Shown here: in pieces, positions 12,279 through 24,689 of the stretch
How the letters are laid out: each line of letters begins with the position of its first letter
Numbering within the stretch: the stretch's first letter is position 1
NCBI RefSeq assembly: GCF_028389875.1
Contig: NC_084682.1
Location: 9,186,001 to 9,250,000 of the forward strand
DNA length: 64,000 bases
DNA from: Rhea pennata
Taxonomy: Eukaryota > Chordata > Aves > Rheiformes > Rheidae
Reading direction: 5' to 3'
The notes under the pieces: generated by a model
Database searches by the model: none
Seen by the model: only the letters and a program-made list of their open reading frames with translations
What the model was told of the DNA's origin: nothing
Program-made: the position numbers and the translations under genes

Positions 12279-15200
12279 GGCTGTACTGTGCTGGGATGGG
12301 AGGGCTGCTTAGAATGGCTTATCCACGGCTTAACTTTTGTTTTTTCTCCCCTCTTTATCAGGAATAAAAAGTTACATTCATTAGTGCCCAATATGCCTTC
12401 AGCCTCTCCATATTTTGAGCCTCCTTTGTTATTTTGTCACGCTTATTTGAAAGATATTTGACACTGAAAGTGCAGATGTCAACCAACATATGAAAAGATT
12501 GATTATAATCTACTGGCTAAAAAAGAGCTATTCCAAATTCTCCACTGCTAGTGTGATCTTATGTAGGTCACTTGGGCAAGAATTGTATCAGAGGACAAAA
12601 TTGCAGAAGGCTTCACTTACTGAATGCTGGACTTCTCTGAAAATTCACTTGCTTTTGGGCTGGTGGATAGGGAAAATTCCTTGTAACAAAAATTATACTA
12701 TTTCTTTTGGTTATGCAGTGTGGTCTGTTTTACTGTGTTGTACTTGTGTGGAGTTGTCTCATGTTCCTTAGAATCATTGCTATTCCTGCAAGAAAGTTTA
12801 CTTTAAAAATGTAGAACAACAGGAATTAGACGGTGCTAACGATTAAATTATACTGATGGCTGAAGTCTAAATAACAGTTAATACACTAAATATAGGAAAT
12901 ATACTAAAAAGGCAGTAGAAGTTCCTCTTGATCTTTGTAATGAATGAAAACTGCCATGATCCTTCAATCTATTTCCACCCACACACTCTTTTATGTCAAC
13001 AAATGTGTAGGAATGCACAGTAGTCAACCCAGTAGAAAGCCGCCTTTCAGAGCACTTCCAGTTGCACTGTGCAAGCCACGTGCACTGCCCTGAACAGTCC
13101 TGGAGCCAAATCTTCCTCCTGTTGAATCCTGGCCAACAGTGTAATTTTTTTCTTCAGTGAAACAGAACAAAGTCAGGCCTTAAGACAAGAACACATCTAA
13201 AATGCATGTCTAACCTATTTGAACCAAAATAAGCATGATCAGTCATGTTGAGCATTTCTGGAAGGAAGAAGAGTGCGATTCGTATCACTTAACTTTAAAT
13301 ATCTCACTTGACTTAGTTCTAAACCACCCCTATAATTCATGGATGGAAATAGGTGTTGTTAGAGAGCAATTACTCTGAGTTACTATAGAAGTCTGCAATC
13401 CTATGAGGGGAACTGCACCCCAGGAGTTTCTGTGCACTGATTATATAGGAAGTCTACACTGTTGGCTCAGATGTAGATGTCTGAAGCTAGATGAGAGGGA
13501 TTATTTTTCACCTAAGGAATAGAATCTGCTGTGTATTGGAGGCTTTGCCATGGCTCTTAGATAGCAAATGCCTGAAAATGTGGTGCTACTGGACTGAACT
13601 GCGTTACAAATGTGCAAGCTCTTAATAGTTTAAAAGCTGTTTACAAGAGGTTTCTGAACTTTACACTTGGCTTAGAATGGATAAGGCCTAAAGCAGTCAC
13701 TGATCTTCAAGATAGTAAGTTCTTTCAGCAGTTCTATAATCAGAGGAAAAATAGCTTTTCTTTAAATTACTGCTTTAATCTTGTTTCTCCCACCAGCGTT
13801 GCATTTTGTGCTCTGCCACTAAACACAGCAAACTATTTATAGTGTCAACTTGAATGAATAGGAAGAACTTACGCTCTTATTGTGGCTGCATCTTTGAGAT
13901 GATGGAAGTTACATAACTGAAAGCAGACAGCAATGAAGTTACACATTTCCAAATATGTGTTTCTGCCCTCACCCTGTCCGACCTGCAAAGTACAATGGCA
14001 GGGCAAAGGGATGTATTTGACAGGAGTTTCTGGGCATATGGTGGGGAAAAGACTGAATTAATTCAAATCTGAAACTTCTGTCAACTTCTGAGGCCTTGAG
14101 GTCACCTCCTCAGGTGGCCTATGTATGCCCTTGGTGGCCTTTAAATAGGGCTGCCTTTGGAGAACAACTATAAGATCATCAGGACTTTAGGAAACGTAAC
14201 CTACGGTAACTGACAGGTAAGTTGTCTCCTCAGGTGTTCTGGAGAAGTGTTTCATCTCTTGGTGCTGAGTAATAAAATGGCAAGAGTTTTGAATATTTTG
14301 GCCATTTCTTATCTGCTGTTCTTATTCAAACGTAGCAACAAAATGTATTTGTTCTTTTTGTTTCTTTAGATGCATGCATGAGTATTCCCTTGGTTTTTAT
14401 ATTACTTTGTGTAATGCTTCAATTTGTCAGGATAATTTAGAAGAAGAAGGCTGTGAAGCTTCTCAAGGATGCAACAGCTAATGCAAATAGTCAGCAAATC
14501 AAAATAATCAGTCAAGTGGAAAGAGTTTTGACTATCTGCAAGAAGCCGCTTTTCAAGAAAAAAATATATCCTATCATTTAAAACAGGAGGCTAGTATATG
14601 CCAGGAGGTTTATCAGACAAATGTGATAGTTTAGAAACATTAGAGATGGCATTCCAGCTTCCTACGTATAATCGTTTAATTCAAATTCATGGCCCTGCTC
14701 ACCTGTGTAAAACTAGCAAGAGCTCATATATTCATAGGCTGAAATTTAAGTGTCTTGTGTACTTCTTTACTGGGATCATCAGTGCAGGGTTATTTGCATG
14801 CAGTCTCTTTGAATAAATAGTTATTGGAAAATAGTGGTGGAGCTCTGCGGAAAGATGGGATTTCAGAATTTATTTTTGTCCTGAAGCTTTTCAAATTGTT
14901 AGTGAAGAGCAGGTACAACGAAGGCTGAATGGACAGCTTGACTGTGAAGACGCAAATTCAAGTCTCCAATGGGATGGGGACAGTCCGAGTACTTCAGCCA
15001 CGTCTCCGGCGAGTGCTCTGGCCCTGGATGATCTTTCCCTCTCTTCCTGGAAATTCCCCTGAGAAAGTTTAGTCAGAGAGACAGATTTGTCAAAATGATT
15101 CAAGGAAATGACTTTAAAGCTGTGAAAGTTTTCTAACTTCATCTTATTGGAGCAAGCAGGCCTGGTTCTCCTCTCTGTTTTACATCAGTGTCACGGTATA

Positions 15201-15884
15201 CACCAGCATGAGTGAGAGGGGAATCCAACTCAGTGATGAAGGTCTGCCTCTTCTTCTGCGTGTATGCGGCGCTTGATGCAACGGCCTGAAAGCTGAGGAG
15301 GACTCAAGTCACTACTGTAACACAAAACAAATCATAGTCTTCGTGATATATAGCTATTTTCACAAAGAGCCCTTGGGACAACTGAGTTTTAATGAAGAAA
15401 AGTACTTTTAGAAGTCAAGTCTGCTGCTGCTGGAATGTAAAAACAGTCAGAACATACCAGCTTGCAACGGAGCTGTCTTGAAAGCATTTCAGGCCTCGGA
15501 CCTGGTCCTGTAATAATACGAAACTGAGGACAGGAAATGACACTCAGCCACTGCGCATACCACAGACTGTTGGCAGACAAAATATAACCCCAAACTTGCT
15601 AACCTTATTTATTCTAATGTAGATATAGGACTGTAAATTAAGTGTTTATATGGAAGTTCTAGTAATAAGAACAAACTAGGACATGTAAGATACAACATAA
15701 AATCGTGCAATTGGTCAAAAATGAGAAGGTTTAACTTCTGGGCAATATCTGACTTGAAATACCCTACCGCGAAGCAGCTGGAAACATTAAAGAGGAATTT
15801 TTTTTTTCAAAGCTGCTTTAAAGACACACTGGTCATCATAAAATACACGGCTGTATGCAATGCTTTCTGTTAGCCTCTCTGGAG

Positions 15885-15995
15885 CCCAGAAAGCAAGCTC
15901 ACCATCACTGTTCCCATTTTACAGGTGAGGAAAGAAATTTAGACCTAAGGATATGAACTGGCAGAGATGGCAAGCCACTGGCAAAGCTGGAAGAA
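15885..15995 (-). repeat. MIR-family SINE remnant
   Basis: GTTCCCATTTTACAGGTGAG followed by GAAAGAAATTTAGACC matches the reverse complement of the MIR core (CCCATTTTACAGATGAGGAAACTGAGG). The following GGCAAGCCACTGGCAAAGCTGG fits the GTGGCAGAGC part of the element. Confidence 0.55.
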
Positions 15996-16204
15996 CAATG
16001 TAGACGTCCATTTGGAGTCCGGTGTGTGCTTCCATAGGCAGTTTCTCTTCGAGCTCATTTCTTCCTGGTGACAGACTGTCTCCCTAGGCAACTACAGATT
16101 AGAAAGAAGACAAAAAATCTTGTATCCAGAACTGCAAAGCAATGACTTGAGTTTGGATGTAGGGAAAATATGAGGGAAACACAGTGAGCTAACAGTCAAA
16201 GCAG

Positions 16205-16330
16205 AGGCGTCAGTCAGGTGCTTCAGGTTCTGTTTTTGACTTGGGCCAGCCATTTCCCTTTGCTTTCCTTCGGCTTCCTCTCCGCAAGATGGGAAATGAG
16301 GACACTTGCCTACCTCGCATGGCTGGGTTG
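16205..16330 (+). repeat. MIR-family SINE remnant
   Basis: The blocks TTGGGCCAGCCATTTCCCTT, CGGCTTCCTCTCCGCAAGAT, GGGAAATGAGGACA and TTGCCTACCT follow the MIR core in order (CTTGGGCAAGTCAC, CAGTTTCCTCATCTGTAAAAT, GGGGATAAT, ACCTACCT). It is a second MIR-like copy within 350 bases of the one at 15885-15995 but in the opposite orientation. Confidence 0.55.
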
Positions 16331-17099
16331 TCTTGCTGTGGCCATGGCTGTCAAATCTCATATTCCGAATGATGCTCAGTTGACCTCTGCTTTGTTCTTG
16401 CCTGCTTTGCCACATGCATCTCCTTCACTCGCACCTCCACAGTGCTTTTGCAGGCCCATGCTGGGCCTGGCACCGGAGGGTATGGAGCAGCGTTAGAGCA
16501 CCGAATTACAGGAGCGTTGCCAGGTGGGACTGTGGTCCATCACTGCACAGCTGGTGGCCTTCCACTATTTTATCTGATAAGGAAAATCTCATACGCTTCC
16601 CCTTGGGTGATGTGAGGTGTGTGTAAGGCCAGGAAAGCACATTGAATCGAGTTGTGGAGATGCAAGGTCAGGTGATAGGCAGTAGATGCATCTCTGACCC
16701 CACACGATATCTCTCCACCGAACGTCAGTGCAGCCACAACCCTGGGAGCTATTGCGAAGGGGACAAGCGATGGTTTCATCCTTCCTGACTTTGAGCGAAG
16801 CGCCGCCAGGGGCTGCAGGCGCCTTCTCTCTGCGGGGTTCCCTACGAACTCCCCGCTAGTTGGGGCTTACTCCCTTTTCCAGGAAGCACCTCCACCTCCT
16901 CCTGCTCTTCCCGTATCAATCAAATTTACTACCGCGTAAATTCAGGTGTGTGGGGAGAGCTCCTCCTCTGCAGCGAGCCGATCCACGGCAGGGAGGAAGG
17001 AGGCCCCACCTCTGCCGAGCAAGAGGTGAGTTTTATGAGTCTTGCTGCTTCTTCCCTCTCCCTTAGAGGAAGGGACGCCGAGGCGAGCGCCGCGCCGCG

Positions 17100-17526
17100 C
17101 CCGGTGACTCGTTCGGGCGCTTGAGCCCGGGGGCCGCGCGGAGCCTCCCGCGGCGGGGCCGGGCCGGGCCGGGCCGCGCCCGCCTCCCCTTCGCACCCTC
17201 CCGCCCGGTTTCCGGGAGCGCTCAGGCGCGGCAGCCAGAGGGATCCGGGCGCCGCCGGGCCCGCCCGCTTTGTTCGAGCGGGAGCGCGGAGCCGGCGCGG
17301 GGCCCCGGCGCAGCATCGCCCCGCGGCCGCCGGCGGGTGCGCGGGGAGGCCGCTCCCCGCCGCGGCCTTGCCCGGCACCCGCCCCCCGCGCTCCGCCCGC
17401 CCGCGGAGCTCCCTCCTCCGCCGCGCCGCTCGCCCTGCCCGCCGCAGCCGGGCGCGGGGAGGGGCGCCGCCGCCGGCAGCCCGGGCGCTCCCGCTCCGCG
17501 GCCAGCGGCGGCCCGGGAGGGAGCAG
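17100..17526 (+). other. CLIP2: candidate noncoding exon 1 of CLIP2
   Basis: The 3' edge is set by GAGCAG|GTAGGA, a plausible splice donor (GT at 17527-17528) inside the CpG island. The 5' edge is only a guess within the island. CLIP2 in other vertebrates starts with an untranslated first exon and puts its ATG in exon 2, which fits the exon found at 34390. Two other donors nearby are also good: AAGAG|GTGAGT (GT at 17026) and GCCAA|GTGAGT (GT at 18070). Exon 1 could end at either, or alternative first exons may be used. Confidence 0.4.
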
Positions 17527-17565
17527 GTAGGAGCGGGCGCGGCGGGGGGAGCTGCGGGAGGCCGC

Positions 17566-17576
17566 GGGGGGGGGGG
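17566..17576. repeat. G11 homopolymer just inside intron 1
   Basis: Eleven consecutive G bases begin about 40 bases after the proposed exon 1 donor, within further G-rich sequence. Such runs are unstable and error-prone in sequencing, and may form quadruplex structure in DNA or nascent RNA. Confidence 0.85.
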
Positions 17577-17859
17577 TGTCGCCTCCGAGCCCCCAACAAA
17601 GGAGGGAGGATGGATGAGGCTGGTGCGGCTCCCCCGGCGGAAAAGCCCGGGGCCGCCGGCGGCCTCGGGCACCGGCGGCGCCGAGATCCGGCTTTTCCCC
17701 GGGAAAGGATCGGTCGCGGCAAAGCCTTGTCCTTGGGCTGGGGAGAGGAAAGGCGCTGTCCCCGCTCCGGGCGCCGCGCTCCCTTCTGCCTCTGCAGCCG
17801 CCCAGCCCAGCCCAGCGGGCCGGGCCGGGGGCACCCCTCGAGCGGGGGGCGGCAAGGTC

Positions 17860-17934
17860 CACCCTGGCCCGCCGCGCGCCCACCGGCCCACCCTGGCCCG
17901 CCACCGGCCCACCCCGACCCGCCACCGGCGCACC
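17860..17934. repeat. 21-bp GC-rich tandem repeat
   Basis: Two near-identical 21-base units (17881-17901 and 17902-17922) start with CACCGGCCCACCC, differ at two positions near their 3' ends, and are flanked by partial copies on both sides. The repeat lies at the downstream shoulder of the CpG island and is a likely variable-number tract. Confidence 0.75.
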
Positions 17935-19339
17935 TTGGCGTGGAAAACGCCCCTTGGGTCACGGCAAAGGGCTCTCGCTCTCCCCGCCTGGGAGCAGCTG
18001 GACAAGCGGGGCCTGATGCTGGGAAGATGGAGGTGGCGGTGGGTGTCACCGTCGATTGCTCGGTGCCAAGTGAGTTTTGGTTTGGAAACGGGGAGGATTT
18101 TCTTTTGTCTGTGGGAAGCTCTGCTGCTTGCCGAGCTCAGGCTTCTCTCTGGCTTTTTGTTCCTTAGCGATCTAGGTAATCGACGTTAGCTGCGTACTCC
18201 GAGATTTGTGGTTTTGTCTGCAGCAGGGAGATGCGTTTCCAGGGGAGGCCCAGCTAGGTCAGGCTGTTGGCGTTTGCATCCTGCCGCAGGCTGTGCGCCG
18301 CATGGCAGAGAGAGCAGCTCTCTGCCCCGGCACCTTCTGAAACAGAATAGCAAATGGTCAGGTTGGGGAAGCGTCTACGAGCCGCTGGGATAGAGACCAA
18401 GACACGTGTTGTTATCTCGGAGTACGTGGGCAGGCTGGACCGAGATGCGTTTGGGAGCTGCTGGGAGACAAAGCACTGTGTCAGCGCTGGCTGTTCGTTG
18501 CTGCTCTGTTGATCGTCAGCCTCGTAGGCCTGCGGACCCCGGCTGGATTATCTGCTGAGGCCGAGGGCTGGTATGTGAGTCTCTTCTGTTTGGCTTCTTG
18601 CCACCTCTAGCCTTGGAGGCTGCCTTAATTTACTCCAGTAAGTAACAGTTCCTGGTTAGTTTTTCTTCTTCCCTTATGTTACTGGGTAGTTAAAATGGAT
18701 AAGGGTATGGTTTCTACCTCATGTGGGAGGTTGCTGTTTTTAGTTTATCAAAATGTCTCTTCAGCTCCTGAAGCTCAGGGGGAATTGAATAAACCTCAGT
18801 TTTTTGTCATCAACCTGGTAAAGACAACAGACAATCTATAAGGCAAGTTGCAGCGCCTAGGCACGCGGAGTTGTACCACTTCAGGAGTCTGTGCAGTGCA
18901 TGGCAAGGTCTGTATGGTCAGTTCTAAAGCCCTGGCACAGCCAGGCCTGAACATGACTTGTTGCTAACCTACATGTTAGCAGTGGCTATCTTGGAGGGTA
19001 TTTATAGAGATATCTATATTTTTTATAAATATTTTTGGTGAACCTGTTTTCCACCTCCTTTTCCCAAGGGGTCTGAGCACAAAATGACCGAGGATGCTGA
19101 AAAGGGGCAAGAAGGCACCTCGTGTTGCCTTTGCTGCTCTATTGCTAAGTTAAAGACAGCCAAGAATGTCTGGCTGTTGTTGTATCACTGTTCTCGTGAT
19201 GTTTACAGTAGAATTTCAGGTCTTGTTTGCCTGGGAGAGCAGTTTAGTTGATATTACTGTTAATGTCATACTGAAGCAAGATTGGAGATACGCTGTACTA
19301 AGTAATGTACTAGTTCTTTAAAACCACCCAATTAGGTAA

Positions 19340-19440
19340 GGTAAGTTACTGAATAAAGATTGAAAACCTGTCCAAGGTCACTCCTGAAGCCCAGGTTAGA
19401 GGGAGGGAGCGGACTCTGTTCGTGAGGCTTACTCTGCCTG
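19340..19440 (-). repeat. probable MIR-family SINE remnant
   Basis: ACCTGTCCAAGGTCACTCCT followed by GAAGCCCAGGTTAGAGGGAG resembles the reverse strand of MIR (ACTTGCCCAAGGTCACACAG, then AGTGGCAGAGC). The copy is short and diverged. Confidence 0.4.
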
Positions 19441-20454
19441 CCTTCCCTGCGAAGCTCGCCTTCCTGTCCCGTGCAAAGGTTCTGTCCTTGCGGCCGATGA
19501 TGCCAGGGAAACATAGAAGCCTGTTGGTGCATTGATGCATGGAGTCTTTTTCTGCAGTACTGTCATGCTCTTGGAGCATTTCCCAGTGCTCTGTTGAGGA
19601 GACCCCATGTACCACGTTTGTGTTTTGTGTTTCGTTGCACTCTGTTGATAAGCAGGATAGATCAAATTCACTTTCCTTATAGTTGGATTTAATTTCTTGC
19701 TCTTTTATTAGTGTTCACTGCTCTTGCTGTAACTGCCACTGGAAAAATGACTTCATTGCATGTAACTGAGTCTGGCACCTTAAACTGATACTTACTGCTT
19801 TTCCCCCCCAAAAAAGAGAGAGAAAAGAAACCTCATTAAAAAAAAAAAAAGAAAATAAAAGATCTGTCTCTTGCAAAAACACTATTTTTTGTTAGCTCCT
19901 TTTAAAAGAGTAAAACTGCATCTAAAAAGTAGCCGCAATTCTTTCAGGCACAGCATAAGCAAAGAAAGATATGTGAAGAAATGAAACGGAGCATTGCTAC
20001 GTTTCATTATCGCAGCCTGAGGGGTGTGTGTGAATTATACAGTTCATTCTTTTCAGTGATTTATTTTTATTATATCAGTGTTTACCTACCTAGATAGTGG
20101 TTGTGGAAACGTGGTATAGGCCAGTGAAAGGACCCGCTGTAGACTGCGTACCGGAGCCGGCAGTAAAGCCCCTTCTCCTGACTCAGTCAAGTCCACGGTG
20201 GCCTCTTTGAGGAAGGGGTGATCTTGTCTTCTGCGCTGATGCATAACGGGAGCTTGCAGTTTGTGTGTCAATGTGCTGAACTCTGACGTTGATTCCTTTG
20301 ATAACTCCATTTATGCCTGGGAAAGCCAACTGATTGTTTAAAAAATTATTTATACTGAATGTCTATAGAGTAAACACTTCAGAAAGGCTTCCTGAGTCCC
20401 TTGATATGCGAGGTGTTAGGGGAGATAGTGGTGCCTAGCAGAGCTGGGTGATCG

Positions 20455-20545
20455 TTCATCTCTGCCACTGTATTTCTGAGTAATCTTGGGAAATTTGGTT
20501 CCTTCTCTGTTTCTGCCAAGTACCAAATAGATGTTGCAATTCTGG
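20455..20545 (+). repeat. probable MIR-family SINE remnant
   Basis: CATCTCTGCCACTGTATTTC, GAGTAATCTTGGGAAATTTG and GTTCCTTCTCTGTTTC follow the MIR order CTCTGCCACTTAC, GTGACCTTGGGCAAGTC, CTTAACCTCTCTG. Confidence 0.5.
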
Positions 20546-20779
20546 CCTCCCTTAAGATCTATGAATAAAAACCACTGTGGATTTTGGATATTTGGATCTT
20601 GTAACTCAAGTGCTTTTTAATACCTCCCTCTTGTGCTCCCTCATACAGTTCCTTTAAAAAGGTAATACAAATAGAATTGCATTGCTCATGCCAGATCTTT
20701 TGGTTTAAATTAATCCTAATTTGAGTGAATAAGTTGTGTAGTGTCGTAAAGACTGGATATTGGTAACACTTGAAGGAAT

Positions 20780-21015
20780 TCACAAAAATTTGGGGTAGCA
20801 GAAATCTCAAGAGGTCGTCTAGTCTGCCTGCCTGCCCCAGGTTGAGTCCGTCTTCATCTTTGTCACTCAAGACAGAGGTCTGAAGGTTGTTGTGTGGGTA
20901 GTTTTGTGGGGGGGTGTTTCTTTCTTTTTTTTTCTTTTTTAATAGTTTAGTCAGTGGGGGAGGTTCTCCAGCCTCTTTGGGCAGGCTAGTTGAGCTTGCG
21001 CTAATGCTCTAGTTA
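20780..21015 (-). repeat. CR1-family LINE remnant
   Basis: AAGAGGTCGTCTAGTCTGCC followed by CTGCCTGCCCCAGGTTGAG, and further on GGAGGTTCTCCAGCCTCTTT and GGGCAGGCTAGTTGAG, resemble the reverse complement of the CR1 3' region common in bird genomes (AGGTCATCTAGTCCAACCCCC and CCACAACCTCTCTGGGCAACC, from memory). CR1 is the dominant LINE of birds and other sauropsids, which supports the lineage call. A T-rich stretch interrupts the copy near 20920-20940. Confidence 0.5.
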
Positions 21016-21679
21016 GTGTTGCATAGTATATGTCTTCCCCTTGATGGCTTTGTTCATTGTCATTTCTTGTTTCTGTTGACCACAAACACCTTTGTACGTG
21101 CCCTTTTTCTCCCAATAATCAACAGGTACAACAGTGCGACTTCTTGTGCAGCACATCTTTGGGGTCCAAGAGGGAATAAAAAGCCACACATCCAAACCAG
21201 CAGCTTCTGGCATAATCACTAACAAAGCCTTTCTTTGGGTCATCTGTTCTTCTTCCCTCCTTTGACTTACCTTTCCACTTTATTTGTTGCATCATGCTCT
21301 GAAAACTTTTGTGTCTGCTAATTAGCACTTGGAAATTTGTCAGTAATTGTGATGGGACCAAAAGTAACTGCCTGTCAAACAAACACAGCTTTCACATCCT
21401 TTGCCAATGTTCCAGCTATGACCTGCAAGTGCATCGCCTGGATGCAGAATCTGCCCCAACTGTGGAATAAACCTCCCTAGAAAAGGACACCTTTCCTGGA
21501 AGAGGTGGAAAGGTAGTTAGGTCATGGGATGTATTAAATGGGCTTTTTAGCCTCGTATTTAGCTGCTTTGTGTGTAATACTACCTCAGTGGCTCTTGTCA
21601 GCCCTCTACATGAAGCCTATCCTAGTGATTAAGTCTGCTCCTTAGCTATATTTAGCTATTTGTTTTATAACTGAGTTCC

Positions 21680-21790
21680 TTGCCATGCAAACTGGAGTAG
21701 GTCATTCTGCAACCTTGAAGAAGTACTTTCATTTCTCTGGAATTTCCCAGCTGGTAAATTGGGGATGTTCTAGCTGATGATCAATCCACT
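21680..21790 (+). repeat. probable MIR-family SINE remnant
   Basis: CAACCTTGAAGAAGTACTTT, CATTTCTCTGGAATTTCCC and AGCTGGTAAATTGGGGATG follow the MIR core order (GACCTTGGGCAAGTCACTT, CTCTGAGCCTCAGTTTCC, ATCTGTAAAATGGGGAT). Confidence 0.5.
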
Positions 21791-24689
21791 AGCCATTCCT
21801 AATGGAGATTCAGTCATGGACAATATGGCACAAAGAGTATTTCCCAGCCTGGACTAACAGAAGGATGTTTCTGCCTTTTGTCTACTTGTGTCATCTGCTG
21901 AAGTGAATTTGCTTAGTCACGTGCTGTCAGAACTTACTGGTGTCCAAGGCATCTAGTATTGGATGAAGCAGTACTCTGCAGCGTTATGTTACCTAGGCAT
22001 GTTCTTTGAAGCATTATGGGAGCTACTTTGGCCAAGGCTATTTTAGGAAGCGATAACTCTGAATCCATGAGATTAAACAACTGTATTGTGGTAATTTTTG
22101 CTCTTGTGTCTTTGGAGGAATTGTAGTATCTGGCATTATGAGTCTCCAAATTTGGAATAAGAAAATAGGTCCAGGTTTGAGACAAGGTATGGAAAACAGT
22201 CTGTTTTTGTTTTTTTCCTGTGTGGCAAACTAGAGTATACATTGTATACTAAAGGAGCAAAGGCTGCCAGATTTTTAGAGCTAGAGCTCTTGTGTGACCA
22301 CCTGCGGCCTCTTGTAAAGAGGCTGCTCAGATGCCAGCTGTAAGGGTAGGCTTGTGTGATGAATGCTGGTGAGGCAGAAGTGTACGTAAAAAGTTAACTG
22401 TACAAAGCAGAACATATCCATTCATTTAAGCTTTAGTTTTGATGTGTGAAGTAGCTTTTTGAATTTGCTGAATCTCTTCCATAGGAAGACTTCCTATATA
22501 GATGTCTTGGTAAACGGTACTGGCAATAGCAGTGCCTCCCACAGTCTTAATCTTCATGCCTCTGAAGCATCTGCAACGATTTCTTCCCATTTGATCTCTG
22601 AATTCCTCCCCACCTGAAGCATATTGGCTAGACAGGAGGAGGGGGTGGAAGCACTTCCAATACACTAACATGGGAACACCAAAGTCAAACAGGTGCTTTG
22701 GGTGATCACGCACTTCAGGTTTGTGGAATGCCATGGTGTAATTTGCCTTAGGATGCTGGAACTTAGAAGCTGCTCTTGTTAGGAGAGATGATAGCACAGT
22801 TTTTGGCCTTCCTTTTTCCCTTTGAAAAAAGGACTGGCCTGCTTTAGAGAGATCGTGCCAGCACTCTGAATTACAAACAACAGCCTGAGTACATTATAAG
22901 TTCTCTGTGCTTGTTTGGCTGGGTAAGATTATATTTTGATCTCCTTAAAAAATCATGACTGTGGTCTTGCCTGTAATAGAGGATAGCTATACCACCGACG
23001 TTTGTGAAATAGAAACGACCTGTTTCTGTAAGAAGCAAGGGAACAACTAAGGACACATGATGGCTATAAAGATATGCCTAGAACATGTAGTGCTTTGGTA
23101 CTTCGGGAGTGTGGTGGGTTGATCCATCTGTCCTGCTTGTGGGCTGGGATCTCCCCATCACCACCGCTCGTATCTCTAGAGATATGAAATGTAAAATTGC
23201 CATTTAGCAGTGCTCCACCTAGTCAGTCCAGTTCCTTTTGGCTGCTGGCATCCGTACTTCAAGAATTGCTGTATGTTTGCTTTCCAGTGGCACAGTAGCT
23301 CATGGATGGAAACTGTAATTAAAAACAGGCTGCGGAGTGGTACAGCTCTTGCAAAGAGTCCATTGCTTGTGAAAGAAACTGGGATTGCCAGTCTTTCCCA
23401 GATGTGTGCAGTCCATGCCTGCTCTTACCATTTTTCTTGCCCTATCTGGCCAAACAAGTGTCTCTGGAGTGCAGTGAATGTATGCAATATCCACATCTCC
23501 TTTGCAATCTGGCTGTGTGGGATGGTGTTTTCTTTGTCCATCCCTTAGAAACTGTATTTGCTAACCTCCTGTTGTATCATATGTTAGGTAGCCATCATAT
23601 GGTGCTGTTGTGGCTTATGTTGTGGTAGTACCTAGAGATTTTGACTTAGGATCCCATGTTTTTCTGCACATGGTACAATCTAAGGTAAACGACAGCTTCT
23701 GTCTCCAAAGACTCTGGGCTTGAGAGGCAAAGTGTAAGGTACAGATAAGAGGAGGAAGGGCAAAGCGAAAGGGGATAATGTAACAGTGTTGACGGATTAA
23801 AAACAAACCAGTTTGATACAGTTTTCCAAAATGGTTATGGGTTTTGATGATTGATGTGGGGGTAGTCTGAGTAAGACGCGTGTTCCCTCTTGAGCTTTCA
23901 AGCTTGGGAGTTATCGAAAATCCTGGCTTTTCTAGACTGCCTTGTAGTGGGGTTACAGATGGTAGAGTAGAAAACTATGTGCAAACTAATGCATACTGGT
24001 TGAAAGCAAACAGTTTAGGTTCCTGGCCTCTATCTCCAGTGGTTATGGTGGGAGTAGTGTGGATGTGTGAGCTGTGATCTGAGGAAATGGCAGTGCTTGT
24101 CAGAGCCTGGGAAGAAGGCAGCTGCTAGGAAGCTCAGGGCCCTGGGGTCAGCTGGGCGCGTGGGAGGCTGACTGCAGGCTAGTGAATCAGCAGAGGGGAG
24201 GAGGGTGCTGCCAGGAAGAGCTGCCTCCGGCGTGGTGATGCTGCCGCTGGAGCAGAGAGGGAAAGCAGGGTGCCTGCGTGTGCTTAGAGGGGACGGGGCT
24301 TACACTGTGCCTTAGCGCTCAGGAGCAAGAGGGATCTTGCTTCTCCTTAGCGTCTTTGGTTTGGTGAGCTCAGAGGTTCAATAGTTAGCAGTGATGTCCT
24401 TCATCTGGTCTTGCACCCTTCTGTTCACCAGATCTTACCTTTTACAAGGTAAGTACCTTTATCTTCACTGTTTGTGTGGCAAAAAGATAGGTAGGACTCC
24501 TGCACACAGGTTAGTAATCTGCTGCATTTCAGCAAGGAGTTGATGCTTTGGTATTTCCTTGCCACGTTACCCTCCTGTTGTATCTCAGTTTGCTTTGAGG
24601 TGTCTGAGTGTGAAGATAAGTTAGTTATTCTTTCAAGTTTCAGAAACAGTTATGTTGCATGAAGGAATGAAAGGAATTAATTCATAGCT

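Larger units (their letters stand above)
482..16900. other. intergenic region upstream of CLIP2
   Basis: No coding exon could be recognised on either strand in these 16 kb. Open frames are short (none above about 130 codons) and lack family resemblance. The region holds old transposon remnants (LINE-like near 3.1 and 3.7 kb, MIR-like near 12.0, 15.9 and 16.2 kb), small simple repeats, and homopolymer runs such as the G-run near 5.3 kb. Distal regulatory elements may exist but cannot be picked out by eye. Confidence 0.6.
17060..17970 (+). promoter_or_regulatory. CLIP2: CLIP2 promoter CpG island
   Basis: CG dinucleotides are extremely dense from about 17.06 to 17.97 kb, against strong CG depletion in the rest of the window. 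The island contains GC-box-like CCCGCCC blocks and a GGGCC repeat (about 17155-17180), and no TATA box was seen. It is the only large CpG island upstream of the first CLIP2 coding exon, on the same strand and at a typical distance, so it is the likely main promoter. The transcription start cannot be fixed from sequence. Open frames of 270-358 codons cross the island on both strands; they reflect lack of stop codons in GC-rich DNA, not coding. Confidence 0.7.

Noticed and set aside
16929..18189. Open frames of 273-358 codons on both strands over the CpG island
   Set aside because: Several overlapping frames on both strands are open at once, which is what GC-rich sequence with few TAA/TAG/TGA gives. 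The peptides are Pro/Ala/Gly/Arg-rich with no domain.
22426..22797. 123-codon minus-strand open frame
   Set aside because: No domain or homology recognised. It lies in intron 1 with ordinary composition.
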